A DNA stretch of 64,000 nt from Thermoplasmata archaeon. GTDB taxonomy: Archaea > Thermoplasmatota > Thermoplasmata > Thermoplasmatales > Thermoplasmataceae. The notes under the pieces were generated by a model. That model saw only the letters and a list, made by a program, of their open reading frames with translations, ran no database searches and was not told the origin of the DNA. Positions 1-9,333 of this stretch are shown here, one piece after another. Where the stretch lies: assembly GCA_021797555.1 (NCBI GenBank), contig JAJZZM010000024.1, positions 618 to 64,617 on the forward strand, written 5' to 3'. How positions within the stretch are numbered: position 1 is the first letter of the stretch; each line of letters starts with the position of its first letter. The position numbers and the translations under genes were made by a program.

Positions 1-225
1 GAACGGGGGTTCGTGACCTCTAGTTTATCGGTTGTCCGACAGGGCAGTTGCCGAGTAGCCACGTCATACGCGAATAAAAGCTGAAAGCATCTAAGCTTGA
101 AGTCGCCCCTGAAAATAGACATTGTTGAAGACCACTCTTAAAAGAAGAGATTGATAGAGTCGGGATATAAGTATCAAGCTTTTGCGAGGTATTAAGTCCA
201 CGACTACTAATAGGTCGAAAGCACG
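1..225 (+). rRNA. 23S rRNA, 3' end (partial)
   Basis: The segment carries the conserved last part of domain VI of large-subunit rRNA, including the block around AGCTGAAAGCATCTAAGC at about 79-96 and the terminal GACTACTAATAGGTCGA at about 202-218. The gene begins before the window. The exact mature 3' end is not visible and is placed near 225 by conservation. It is far less AT-rich than the flanking DNA, as expected for a thermophile rRNA. No 5S rRNA follows; the next gene is protein-coding and on the opposite strand. Confidence 0.95.
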
Positions 226-265
226 ATCTATGCTAATTAATTATCTGGTATCGCCATTTCATTGG

Positions 266-290
266 TAATTTTTTATTTTATATTTTTATA
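266..290 (+). terminator. T-rich archaeal terminator after 23S rRNA
   Basis: Two closely spaced T runs (about 269-275 and 283-287) lie 40-60 bases after the rRNA end. Oligo-T tracts terminate archaeal RNA polymerase, so this probably ends the 23S transcript. It is a position-based inference. Confidence 0.45.
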
Positions 291-362
291 ATATTATCTA
301 TATTTTATATAAAATTATTAATAAATTCCAAAAATTAAAATTTGATAAAATAATAAAATAAT

Positions 363-1196
363 TTATTTTTTTAAATTCTTTATTAAATTCTCTGCAACGT
401 CATTGAAAAATTTTTTTACATAATCATTTTTTGCAACTGCAGGTATTCCGGAATCGGCATCATCAACTATTTCTGGTATTATTGGAATGTTTCCAAGATA
501 ACTTATATTATATTCATTTGCTATTTTTTCGGCACCACCCTTTTTGAATATGTCTGTTTCATATCCACAGTGTGGGCATACAAAGCCACTCATGTTTTCT
601 ATTAACCCGAGAACGGGTATATTCACCTTTTTTGCAAAATTTATGGCTTTCCTTGCGTCCAGCAATGCAACATCCTGTGGTGTAATTACTATTACTATTC
701 CGTCTGCATCTGGTATTAATTGTGTTATGCTTAATGGTTCATCACCGGTACCTGGAGGCAAATCCACTATTAACATATCTCTATTATCCCATGATGTGTC
801 CTCAAGGAACTGTTTGACCGCATTATGCCTTATTGCACCTCTCCATATTACTGGAGTATCATGTGATGGCAGAGCCATTTCCATTGATATTACCCCGACG
901 TTATATTCTGTTTCGACGGGCATTATTTTTCCTTCCTTATTGCCGTATATCTTTTCCTCCTCTACTCCCAGCATTTTAGGGTCATCTGGGCCATTTATAT
1001 CTGCATCCAGCAATCCAACCTTAAAGTTTTTCATTGCTAAAGTTACAGCAAGATTTGTTGCAACTGTTGATTTTCCAACACCGCCTTTCCCGCTCATTAC
1101 CAGTATTGTGTGCTTGACATTATATTTTAATGATTTTCCTGGTGGTCCCATTTGAGGTCTTGGCGGTGGTTCATTCATTTTTATTGTTCCTGTCAT
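363..1196 (-). CDS. mrp: Mrp/NBP35-family Fe-S carrier ATPase
   Basis: This 277-residue P-loop ATPase belongs to the Mrp/ApbC/NBP35 family, cytosolic proteins that carry Fe-S clusters to apoproteins. After a short Pro-rich N-terminus, the deviant Walker A motif GKGGVGKST is at about residues 36-44, followed by DADINGPD and a DLPPGTGD segment typical of the family. A CPHC pair at about residues 206-209 is the expected bridging cluster ligand in the homodimer. Length is normal and the start gives a complete family N-terminus. It is convergent with the 23S gene and appears monocistronic. Identification is secure; the client proteins are unknown. Confidence 0.93.
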   Translation of the reverse strand: MTGTIKMNEPPPRPQMGPPGKSLKYNVKHTILVMSGKGGVGKSTVATNLAVTLAMKNFKVGLLDADINGPDDPKMLGVEEEKIYGNKEGKIMPVETEYNVGVISMEMALPSHDTPVIWRGAIRHNAVKQFLEDTSWDNRDMLIVDLPPGTGDEPLSITQLIPDADGIVIVITPQDVALLDARKAINFAKKVNIPVLGLIENMSGFVCPHCGYETDIFKKGGAEKIANEYNISYLGNIPIIPEIVDDADSGIPAVAKNDYVKKFFNDVAENLIKNLKK

Positions 1197-1556
1197 ACGG
1201 TTGTATTTTATAATAATATATAATGTTAATTAGGATGGATCCAAAACTTATATGTGTATATTTTTACATCAGGCATTAAATGATATTTTTGTGGTTAGAA
1301 TGAAGTAAAAATTAATATTTTTTAGGTCTGTATAATAAGTAGAAAGAAATTAAAAATGCGGTATATAAGGATTATAACTTACACTGGAACTATATTGAGC
1401 ATACAAATCTTTTCGTATATTGGCATAAATACCCGTAGTTTTACTGGTACTGCCGGAATATATAATTTTAAACCGAGCATTTTAAAAGACAAAAAAATGG
1501 TTAAAGAAAAAAAATTCTGGAAACAATCTTTAAGTTATATAAATAAATATAATTCA
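1197..1556. other. Intergenic region, no gene recognised
   Basis: About 360 very AT-rich bases lie between the Mrp gene and the ribokinase-family gene, which is read toward Mrp. A 74-codon open frame (1356-1580, plus strand) runs into the 3' end of the kinase gene and shows no family features. I see no RNA gene. The stretch just above 1196 probably holds the Mrp promoter. Confidence 0.5.
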
Positions 1557-2450
1557 TTAAGTTTTATCTATGGCATTTAAAACATCATTTATATAAGGGA
1601 ATGATGGAAAGGCACCATAGCTTAAAGTTGAAATTGCAGCGGCTGCATTTGCAAACTCCATACTTTTATTTACATCATTTGTTTCCAGGAATCTTGATGC
1701 AAAGGCGCCATTAAAGCAATCGCCCGCACCTGTTGTATCCACAGCATTAACCTTATATGGCTTATAATACCTTATTTCATCATTATAATTTATTAACGAA
1801 CCCTTTGAACCCAGTTTAATAATAATATTATTGCCGTATTTTTCATGTATTGTCCTAGATGCCTTTTCTGCATCTTCTATAGAATTTATCTTAATCCCTG
1901 ATAATAATCCCGCCTCTTTTTCATTTGGTGTTAAAAAATTGCTATTTTTCAGGATAAATTCATCTTTAATAAATGGGCTTGGATCAGTTATTATAATATT
2001 ATTATCAAATGAATTTTTTATCGTGTCTTCTATTGTTTTTAAAGGTATTTCCTGCTGGAACATTATAATAGAATTTTCAAATTTCATATAATTAAAATCA
2101 CTATAATTCAATTCATTATTTGATCCTGGATAAACTGTAATCATATTCTTCCCATGATTATCAACGTTTATAAATGCCACGCCAGTCTGCTTTCCATATT
2201 TTAATGAGAAATCTACATTCTCCTTTTTTAAATAATTATTTATAATATCACCAAAATAATCATTGCCTATCTTTCCTATAAGTTCTGTTTTAGCACCCAA
2301 TCTTCCTGAGGAAATGGCCTGATTTGCCCCCTTGCCTCCGGGGTATATGTAAAATTTATCGGCTTTTACAGTTTCACCCTCTTCAGGCAATCTTTCGCCG
2401 GATACAGTAATATCAATATTTATACTCCCTATAACAAATATTTTTTTCAT
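1557..2450 (-). CDS. PfkB/ribokinase-family sugar kinase
   Basis: This 297-residue protein has both PfkB signatures. The N-terminal one is GGKGANQA at about residues 38-45. The C-terminal one is DTTGAGDCFNGAFA at about 239-252, whose second Asp is the catalytic base. The family phosphorylates ribose, nucleosides or 2-keto-3-deoxy sugars with ATP in the cytosol. The first residues (IGSINIDIT) and the GGKGANQA pattern resemble ribokinase more than KDG kinase, but substrate cannot be settled from sequence. It stands alone, with the HIT gene divergent at its 5' side and an unassigned gap at its 3' side. Confidence 0.88.
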   Translation of the reverse strand: MKKIFVIGSINIDITVSGERLPEEGETVKADKFYIYPGGKGANQAISSGRLGAKTELIGKIGNDYFGDIINNYLKKENVDFSLKYGKQTGVAFINVDNHGKNMITVYPGSNNELNYSDFNYMKFENSIIMFQQEIPLKTIEDTIKNSFDNNIIITDPSPFIKDEFILKNSNFLTPNEKEAGLLSGIKINSIEDAEKASRTIHEKYGNNIIIKLGSKGSLINYNDEIRYYKPYKVNAVDTTGAGDCFNGAFASRFLETNDVNKSMEFANAAAAISTLSYGAFPSFPYINDVLNAIDKT

Positions 2451-2525
2451 TCATTTATTATATTAATTAAGTATTTAATACTTAAAAATAAAAATATTTT
2501 TTATATTTAATAGAATATAGATTAA

Positions 2526-2951
2526 ATGTATGATCAGACATGTGTATTCTGCAGGGAAATAATAAAAAGCAATAACGCAGCATATGTTTATAAAGATAAT
2601 GATGTTATAGCATTCATGGACAATGCACCAATTGAGGAGGGCCATGTATTGGTTATACCAAAAGATCATTTTGTAAACATATTTGATATAGATAAAGAAA
2701 TATATATAAAAACACAATTAATGGTTAAAAGAATAGCTATAGCTGTTAAATTGGCATTAAAAACAGATGGCATTAATATAGGTCAGAACAATGGCAGGGT
2801 TGCCAATCAGGTGGTAATGCATTATCACGTTCATATAATACCGAGATATTACAGAAAAAAAATAAACTGGGAACGTGAAAAAATGGATATGGAAAGTTTA
2901 AAAACAACAGCAGATAAAATAATTAAAAAATTAGAGGATGTGAAAATATGA
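2526..2951 (+). CDS. HIT-family nucleotide hydrolase/transferase
   Basis: This 141-residue protein carries the histidine-triad motif HYHVHIIPR at about residues 98-106, where the middle His is the nucleotidylated nucleophile. It begins with the family's CVFCREI stretch, whose two Cys often bind zinc. HIT enzymes hydrolyse nucleoside phosphoramidates or dinucleoside polyphosphates, including aminoacyl-adenylates. The last four bases overlap the next start codon (ATGA), and the same chain runs into lysyl-tRNA synthetase, a suggestive pairing because HIT proteins can act on lysyl-adenylate. Family certain, substrate inferred. Confidence 0.9.
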   Translation: MYDQTCVFCREIIKSNNAAYVYKDNDVIAFMDNAPIEEGHVLVIPKDHFVNIFDIDKEIYIKTQLMVKRIAIAVKLALKTDGINIGQNNGRVANQVVMHYHVHIIPRYYRKKINWEREKMDMESLKTTADKIIKKLEDVKI

Positions 2952-3529
2952 AAAGTCTTGAGGAATTATATAATAGGGCTCTTGAGTTAAAAAATAAGGG
3001 CATGTCGGATAAGGAAATATCAACGGAATTGCATTTATCTGTAAATACCGTGACCTGGCTATTAAGCAAGGATTTAAAGGAAAATAAAATCCAGGATGTA
3101 AAAATAGGCTGGCGCAGTATTGGTGTTTACGGCAACAGAATAGAAAAGATTGCAGAAATAATGGCAGATATTATAAGCGAGGAATTAAACATAGATGATT
3201 TAACATCAGTACTTGGTGTATCAATAAATGGAATACCTTTTGCAACTATGATTTCTGATATACTTGATAAGGAAATGATGGTTTATAGGCCACACCCTTC
3301 AGGCAAAGAAGGCTTATTCAGCAGTAATTTCTCCGGTGTAAAAAATAAAAATATAGTTGTAATAGATGATGTTATGAGTACTGGAGAAACAATGAAAAGA
3401 ACTATTTCAGACCTAAGAAATCAGGGTGGTAATGTATTATTATGTATTGTAATTGTATCAAAATTAAACGTTGATGAAATTAATGGAGTTAAGGTAAGGT
3501 CTCTTATAAGAACCACATTGGTGGGATAA
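2948..3529 (+). CDS. HTH + phosphoribosyltransferase-domain regulator (GfcR/PyrE-like)
   Basis: The protein has 193 residues. Residues 1-45 form a helix-turn-helix ([19 protein letters not shown]). The rest is a type I phosphoribosyltransferase fold with the PRPP-binding motif [12 protein letters not shown] at about 138-149. This layout matches the archaeal regulators often annotated as orotate phosphoribosyltransferase-like, such as haloarchaeal GfcR, which controls glycolytic genes. I infer a DNA-binding sensor of a phosphorylated metabolite rather than a pyrimidine enzyme, because of the HTH. It overlaps the HIT gene by four bases and the LysRS gene by one, so the three are translationally coupled. 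Confidence 0.82.
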   Translation: MKSLEELYNRALELKNKGMSDKEISTELHLSVNTVTWLLSKDLKENKIQDVKIGWRSIGVYGNRIEKIAEIMADIISEELNIDDLTSVLGVSINGIPFATMISDILDKEMMVYRPHPSGKEGLFSSNFSGVKNKNIVVIDDVMSTGETMKRTISDLRNQGGNVLLCIVIVSKLNVDEINGVKVRSLIRTTLVG

Positions 3530-5034
3530 TGTACTGGGCGGATGCGATTATTGAAAATTTGGTAGGTAAACAGTTGGTATCAACAGGGATATCTCCATCA
3601 GGGCCTATACACGTAGGAAATATGCGAGAAATCTTAACCGGGGATATTTTGTATAAGGCATGCCTTGACAAGAAATTAGAATCCCGGTTTATATATCTAT
3701 GTGATGATATGGACCCATTAAGGAAGGTATATCCATTTTTAAGTGATGAGTATTCAAAATATATCGGTGTTCCATTGAGTTATATACCATCACCGGATGG
3801 CAATGGAAAATATTCAGATTATTTTTTAAAGCCCTTTGTTGATACATTAAGCAAAATCAATGTAAACGTTGAGGTTATAAGCACAACAGGACTATACAAT
3901 AACGGCGTATTATCAAACGCAATAAACATAGCAATAAACAAAAGAAATGAAATAAGGGAAATATTGCATGATGTTGCGGGCTATGATTTAGATGAGAACT
4001 GGTATCCATATGAACCAAGATGCTCAAAATGCAATAAAATAAATTCATCAACAGTTATTAAATATGAAGATCCATATGTATATTATAAATGCAATAACTG
4101 TGGCAATGAGGATAAGGCAGATATAAGAACGGATGACGGTAAAATGCCCTGGCGTGTTGAATGGCCTGCCAAATGGTTTTCATTAGGCGTGACAATAGAG
4201 CCATTCGGCAAGGACCACGCTGCCGCAGGCAGTTCCTATGATACTGGAAAGGTAATTGCTAGAAAAATATATAATATAGAACCTCCAGTGCCATTAATGT
4301 ATGAACGTATTCTCTTAAAGGGATTAGGAGTAATGCATTCATCCACAGGGGTATCTATATCTGCTGAAGAGGTAACAAAATTTGCCCCACCTGAAATATT
4401 AAGATTCTTAATAGCAAAAAATGACCCATCAAGGCATATAGATTTTGATCCGGGCCTTGGTTTATTACATCTGATAGATGATTATGAAAAAATTGAAAAT
4501 GCATATTTTGGATTAGATAAGCCAAATAATGAAAATTATAAAAGAATATACGAAATGTCAAGGATAAAAATAATAGAAGCACCGGAAAAAATAAATTTCA
4601 GGCATATTGTTACTCTGGTTCAGATCTATCATGATGATGCATCACTTTTAGAGGCATTAAAAAGAAGTGGTTATAATAAAAATGAAATAGATGATTATTT
4701 AAATAATGAAATAAATATTGCAAAATACTGGTTAAATAAATATGCACCGGAGGATATTAAATTTTCATTAACCGATAAAAAAATATTATTAACCGATAAT
4801 GAAAAATCAATACTAATGGAATTCCTTGAAAAAATAGAAAATACAAACTGGGATTCCGGGGATATACACAATACCATATATAATATAATAGGTGAAAAGA
4901 AAATATCACCAAAAGATGGATTTTCCGTATTTTATAAGGTATTTATAGATAAAACAAAAGGTCCTCGATTAGGTTATTTCCTGTCAAGTATGGATAAAAA
5001 TTACGTTATAGACAGGATAAAAAGTTTATTATAA
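3529..5034 (+). CDS. lysS: Lysyl-tRNA synthetase, class I
   Basis: This 501-residue class I LysRS charges tRNA-Lys. The HIGH-type motif appears as PIHVGN at about residues 25-30, preceded by STGISPSG. The KMSKS-type loop is MHSSTGVSIS at about 269-278. A zinc site CSKC...CNNC lies at about 165-194. The class I form is typical of Euryarchaeota, whereas most bacteria and eukaryotes use the unrelated class II enzyme. The start codon shares one base with the stop of the upstream regulator gene. Length and motif spacing are normal. Confidence 0.95.
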   Translation: MYWADAIIENLVGKQLVSTGISPSGPIHVGNMREILTGDILYKACLDKKLESRFIYLCDDMDPLRKVYPFLSDEYSKYIGVPLSYIPSPDGNGKYSDYFLKPFVDTLSKINVNVEVISTTGLYNNGVLSNAINIAINKRNEIREILHDVAGYDLDENWYPYEPRCSKCNKINSSTVIKYEDPYVYYKCNNCGNEDKADIRTDDGKMPWRVEWPAKWFSLGVTIEPFGKDHAAAGSSYDTGKVIARKIYNIEPPVPLMYERILLKGLGVMHSSTGVSISAEEVTKFAPPEILRFLIAKNDPSRHIDFDPGLGLLHLIDDYEKIENAYFGLDKPNNENYKRIYEMSRIKIIEAPEKINFRHIVTLVQIYHDDASLLEALKRSGYNKNEIDDYLNNEINIAKYWLNKYAPEDIKFSLTDKKILLTDNEKSILMEFLEKIENTNWDSGDIHNTIYNIIGEKKISPKDGFSVFYKVFIDKTKGPRLGYFLSSMDKNYVIDRIKSLL

Positions 5035-5213
5035 TACATTTAAATCCATTCAATTTTATTAATTTTTTTATGTTATAATTACATTAAACTCCAGGTTCAA
5101 AATATGTTCAAAACTTTATATTTTCATGTGATATTGTTCTCTACCGATCAGTAATAGGTATATATGTTAATTTATAAATTCCAATAAAATTATAGTAACT
5201 ATAAAAACTTAAT

Positions 5214-5669
5214 TTACTTTATATACGCCTTTTTTATTAAAACCTTTTCAATAGGTTTATCATTTCTATCCCTTTTTACCTTGCTTATTTTATCTGCAAT
5301 TTCCATGCCTCTTACAACTTTTCCGAAAACAGGGTGCATTTTATCAAGGTAATTATTATTTACCACATTTATAAAGAACTGTGAACCTCCAGTATTAGGA
5401 CCTGCATTTGCCATTGCTACTGTTCCCCTGTTATTTTTATTATTTTTTGTAAATTCATCCCTTATTGTATATCCAGGCCCGCCCATTCCTGTTCCGGTTG
5501 GGTCACCGCCCTGTATCATGAAATCCGGTATAACCCTATGGAAAATTGTATTATTATAAAATCCTTTTTCAACAAGTTTTTTAAAATTTCCTGCAGTAAC
5601 AGGCATATCATTATCCAACAATTCTATTTCTATTTCTCCAAGAGTTGTGTCAAGAACTACGTTTGTCAT
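5214..5669 (-). CDS. Cyclophilin-type peptidyl-prolyl isomerase
   Basis: This 151-residue single-domain cyclophilin catalyses cis-trans isomerisation of X-Pro bonds. Diagnostic segments are FHRVIPDFMIQGGD (catalytic Arg about residue 45), AMANAGPNTGGSQFFI, and HPVFGKVVRGMEI. No signal peptide is visible, so it should be cytosolic. It is convergent with lysS and preceded by an AT-rich divergent promoter region shared with the MFS gene at 5916. Confidence 0.95.
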   Translation of the reverse strand: MTNVVLDTTLGEIEIELLDNDMPVTAGNFKKLVEKGFYNNTIFHRVIPDFMIQGGDPTGTGMGGPGYTIRDEFTKNNKNNRGTVAMANAGPNTGGSQFFINVVNNNYLDKMHPVFGKVVRGMEIADKISKVKRDRNDKPIEKVLIKKAYIK

Positions 5670-5915
5670 ATATGCTAATAATTCATTCTATAATATACTT
5701 TTTTATTATAATATCAAATATAATATTATAAATTTTATAATTAATTTATATAAAAAATGTTTATATAAATAAGATTTAATATAAAAACATTCAATTAATA
5801 CTATTAACATCAACTATATATAATAAAATATATTGCGAATATTTTTGTATTTAATATTTAGATATTTCTACATTTGTTACAAAATATTTAAATAAATTAA
5901 TGTATTATAATTATT

Positions 5916-7340
5916 ATGTTTGACTATGGTGATGATGCATTAACAGTTCTTGATAATGCAAAGGTAGGTAAATTCCAGAGAAGGCTGGCTGCAACTGCAG
6001 CTATAGGCCCATTTACCGATGCATTTAATGAATTTGGGTCATCCGTTTCATTGATAGCCGTTGGAATACTATTTCATTTACCTCCAGTACTTGTGGCGGC
6101 TGCAACTGCAGCATATTGGGTTGGTGTAGCCGGGGGAGCAATATTTGGCGGAATAGCATCCGATGCAATAGGTAGAAAGCAGATATTCTTATATGATACA
6201 ATAGGCATGGCTCTATTCGCAATTTTAAGTGCGGTATCTGTAAATTATATATATTACTTTATTTTCAGATTAGGTCTTGGTATATTCATAGGTTTTGATT
6301 ATGCAGCAGCAGTTCCATTATTATCTGAATACTCGCCATCAAATAAACGTGGGGGATTGCTATCATGGGAAAAAATCTTCTTTATGTTTGGTACATTAGC
6401 TACAGTTTTAATAGGTCTAGGATTAACTGCATATGTAGGTGTATTATTAGCATGGAGATATGATTTCTTAATAGCAGCAGTTCCTGCAATAATATTATTT
6501 GGCTTAAGGTTTGATATGCCTGCATCATTAAGATGGGCAAAATCCCAGGGAAGAACTGATTTAATACCAAAAATATTGAAGAAACTGGAAAAGGAAGGAA
6601 TAAAAATAAATCCGGATATGGTAACTGTAGAAAAACATCATGCAATAATGGAAAACCTGCATGAATTTTTTAATAAAAAGAATAAAAGAACAGTAGCATA
6701 TATATTCTGGATAGGCGCAGCATATGCCTTAACAGTAAATCTGGTAAGTGTATATGCAAGTACAGTTCTTGAAGATTTAGGTGCAAAAGCCACATTTGCT
6801 TTATTAGGAACATTCATAATAGATTTAGTCGGTACCTTCGGTGTATTATTAACATTAATAGTTGTGGATAGAATAGGAAGAAGGTTAATGGGGCTATTAG
6901 GATTTGTTCTAGGGGCAATACCTTTAAGCGTCCTGTTAGTTGCAGATACATATGGTTTAATGACAATACCATTAGTAATATCAATGTTTGCAATTTTCTT
7001 CTTCATAAATGTTGGTATGGTAGGAACATTACAGTATTTACCAGCAGCAGAAGTTTCAACAACAAGATCCAGGGGAGTGTCAGTGGGATGGGAAAAATTA
7101 TTCGAATTCGGCCTGGCATTGCCGGCAATAACATTATATGCTGCAATAGGATTATACTATTCATTTGTATATGATACTATTATGGTAATAGTTGGCGGTG
7201 TAATATTGTACCTATTATCATTCGAAACAAAGAATAAAACACTGGAAGAAAACTCCGGATTCGGTAAAATTAAATCAAAAAATAATCCCGCAAAACCTGT
7301 AGGTAAAGAAAGCGCCAAAGAAGAAACGGAAAATCCTTAA
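5916..7340 (+). CDS. MFS transporter (sugar/organic solute porter type)
   Basis: This 474-residue membrane protein has about 12 hydrophobic helices. The conserved loop between helices 2 and 3 reads GGIASDAIGRKQ at about residues 78-89, and a matching VVDRIGRR is in the second half. The C-terminus is a charged Lys/Glu tail that should be cytoplasmic. The family imports solutes with protons. Acidophiles commonly encode many such carriers. It lies 46 bases upstream of a zinc alcohol dehydrogenase gene, suggesting linked uptake and oxidation, but substrate is not determinable. Confidence 0.85.
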   Translation: MFDYGDDALTVLDNAKVGKFQRRLAATAAIGPFTDAFNEFGSSVSLIAVGILFHLPPVLVAAATAAYWVGVAGGAIFGGIASDAIGRKQIFLYDTIGMALFAILSAVSVNYIYYFIFRLGLGIFIGFDYAAAVPLLSEYSPSNKRGGLLSWEKIFFMFGTLATVLIGLGLTAYVGVLLAWRYDFLIAAVPAIILFGLRFDMPASLRWAKSQGRTDLIPKILKKLEKEGIKINPDMVTVEKHHAIMENLHEFFNKKNKRTVAYIFWIGAAYALTVNLVSVYASTVLEDLGAKATFALLGTFIIDLVGTFGVLLTLIVVDRIGRRLMGLLGFVLGAIPLSVLLVADTYGLMTIPLVISMFAIFFFINVGMVGTLQYLPAAEVSTTRSRGVSVGWEKLFEFGLALPAITLYAAIGLYYSFVYDTIMVIVGGVILYLLSFETKNKTLEENSGFGKIKSKNNPAKPVGKESAKEETENP

Positions 7341-7386
7341 AATTTTTTTATAGTAATTATTAAATATTGCGCCATTATATTTTCTT

Positions 7387-8403
7387 ATGGTTAAAGCCGG
7401 ATTTTTGGATAAAATAAATTCTGATATAATAATAAGAAATTATGAAATACCAGAACCCAAGGATGATGAGGTTACCGTAAAGCAAAGTTATTCTGGTGTA
7501 TGTTTCCGTGATATTTTAACAAAAAATGGATTCCAGCCAAGGGTAAATCTGCCAGTGATTCCAGGACACGAAATAGAAGGTATAATAGTAAAAGCAGGTA
7601 AAAATGTAAGCAATTTTAAAATAAATGATAGGGTATCAAGTTTAATATATGTCCCATGCGGTAAATGTGAATATTGCTTATCAGGCAATGAAAATCTATG
7701 TCCATACAAAAAAAATTTTGGAGAATCAATAAACGGTGGTTATTCACAGTATGTCAATGTTAATGAGAATTCTCTGGTTAAAGTTCCTGATAATGTAAGC
7801 CATGAAGCAGCAGCAATAGCTGCATGTGTCACAGGTATGCTATACCATGCAATATATACTGCCGGGAAAATAACAAAGGACGATTATGTTTTAATTACAG
7901 GTGCTGGTGGCGGGGTAGGTGTTCATGCAATTCAGATGGTAAAGGCTTTAGGTGGCCATCCTATAGCTGCAACAAGCTCAAAATGGAAGGAAGAAGAATT
8001 ATATAAATTAGGTGCGGAATATATAGTTGACTCTACCTTAGACTATAATAAGGAAATAAAAAAGATAAGCAACGGAGTAAATATTGCCTTAGAAACTGTT
8101 GGTATATATACATTTAATAAAAGTTTAAGGTCATTAAAACCAGGGGGAAGAATGGTTGTTATAGGCAATTTAAAACCTGATCCTGTTGAACTGCCATTGG
8201 GCTTAATAATTTTAAAGGGCAATTCCATAAAAGGGAGCATCAGCTCAACAAAAAATGATTTAAAGGAAGCATTAAAACTTAATTCAGAAAATAAAATAAA
8301 AGCTATAATAGGGGAAAAAATTGATTTAAACGACATAAACAATGCATACAATCATATGCTAAACAAAAAAATTTTTGGAAGAGTTTTAATAAAGTATAAT
8401 TAA
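7387..8403 (+). CDS. Zinc-dependent alcohol dehydrogenase (MDR family)
   Basis: The 338-residue medium-chain dehydrogenase has the catalytic zinc region GVCFRD...GHEIEG and a structural zinc site with the Cys series CGKCEYC...C (about residues 92-106). Its Rossmann nucleotide motif is TGAGGGVGVHAI at about 177-188. It should oxidise an alcohol or sugar using NAD(P). It follows the MFS gene closely on the same strand and may share its transcript. The sequence is closer to general alcohol dehydrogenases than to archaeal glucose dehydrogenases, but the substrate is unassigned. Confidence 0.88.
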   Translation: MVKAGFLDKINSDIIIRNYEIPEPKDDEVTVKQSYSGVCFRDILTKNGFQPRVNLPVIPGHEIEGIIVKAGKNVSNFKINDRVSSLIYVPCGKCEYCLSGNENLCPYKKNFGESINGGYSQYVNVNENSLVKVPDNVSHEAAAIAACVTGMLYHAIYTAGKITKDDYVLITGAGGGVGVHAIQMVKALGGHPIAATSSKWKEEELYKLGAEYIVDSTLDYNKEIKKISNGVNIALETVGIYTFNKSLRSLKPGGRMVVIGNLKPDPVELPLGLIILKGNSIKGSISSTKNDLKEALKLNSENKIKAIIGEKIDLNDINNAYNHMLNKKIFGRVLIKYN

Positions 8404-8469
8404 CTTTATAATTATAATTAACTTTATAATAAACGAAAACCTTTTTTAAAAGTTATTGATATCTATATA

Positions 8470-9333
8470 ATGTATATAGTTCCCTCATCAACGGCATACA
8501 ATATCTCAAGGAGGCTTGCAAATATTTTGTCATGCAATGTTTCCAATGTTATAAGAAAGAGATTTCCTGATAATGAAATGTATTTAAAAATTATTGAAGA
8601 TTTAAAAGGTCAGGATGTAATAGTTATAGGAAATACAAGAAGTGATTCAGACATAATAGAATATTTACTCTTGCTTGATGCTGTAAAGGAAGAAGAACCT
8701 CAAAGCATTACAGCAGTTATACCGTTCTTTGGCTATGCAAGACAGCACATGAGGTATAATAATGGAGAACCAGTATCATCAAAGGTTTTTACAGAGGCAA
8801 TAAATATTTATGCGGATAAAATAATTTCTGTGGAATTACACGACGAGCAAACATTAACATACTCAAAGGTACCATTTATTAATTTAAAAATTATAGACCC
8901 TGTGTATAAATACTTCCTTAATAAAAATATAGATTATGTAATCTCACCTGATGACGGCGGTTATGAACGTGCAAAAACTATCGCGTCAAAACTGGACTTA
9001 CCTGCATATTATATAAATAAAAAAAGGATAGACTCAAAAACAGTAAAGATGGAATTGCCTGAAGTGGATTATTCCAATAAAAATATTTTATTAACAGATG
9101 ACATAATATCCACTGGCGGAACAATAGTTAGGGCAACAAAACTGTTAAAAGAGAATAATGCAAATAAAATATATGCATGTGCAATTCATGGTGTTTTTGC
9201 ATTGAACAGCAATGAAAAGATAGAGAAATATGTAGATGAATTAATAGTAACAGATACAATAGAAACAAAATACAGCAATATAACAATTTCTAATGAACTG
9301 GCACAGGCATTTAGAAATAAAGTAAAAATATGA
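8470..9333 (+). CDS. prs: Ribose-phosphate pyrophosphokinase (PRPP synthase)
   Basis: This 287-residue enzyme makes PRPP from ribose 5-phosphate and ATP for nucleotide, His and Trp synthesis. It shows the family elements RFPDNEMYLKI, FFGYARQ at about residues 96-102, SPDDGGYERA, and the PRPP loop LLTDDIISTGGT at about 207-218. It is shorter than bacterial PRPP synthases, as archaeal forms usually are. The start lies 66 bases after the dehydrogenase. The stop overlaps the next gene by four bases, so translation is coupled. Confidence 0.95.
   Translation: MYIVPSSTAYNISRRLANILSCNVSNVIRKRFPDNEMYLKIIEDLKGQDVIVIGNTRSDSDIIEYLLLLDAVKEEEPQSITAVIPFFGYARQHMRYNNGEPVSSKVFTEAINIYADKIISVELHDEQTLTYSKVPFINLKIIDPVYKYFLNKNIDYVISPDDGGYERAKTIASKLDLPAYYINKKRIDSKTVKMELPEVDYSNKNILLTDDIISTGGTIVRATKLLKENNANKIYACAIHGVFALNSNEKIEKYVDELIVTDTIETKYSNITISNELAQAFRNKVKI

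Noticed and set aside
544-1155. 203-codon plus-strand frame opposite Mrp
   Set aside because: Fully antisense to a conserved ATPase gene; Ser/Pro/Ile-rich shadow composition.
1356-1580. 74-codon open frame on the plus strand
   Set aside because: No family features, starts within an AT-rich gap and overlaps the 3' end of the kinase gene; composition resembles non-coding AT-rich DNA.
8396-8432. Short tandem repeat of an ATAATTAACTTTAT-like unit after the dehydrogenase stop
   Set aside because: Only two copies in very AT-rich intergenic DNA; expected by chance and no function suggested.
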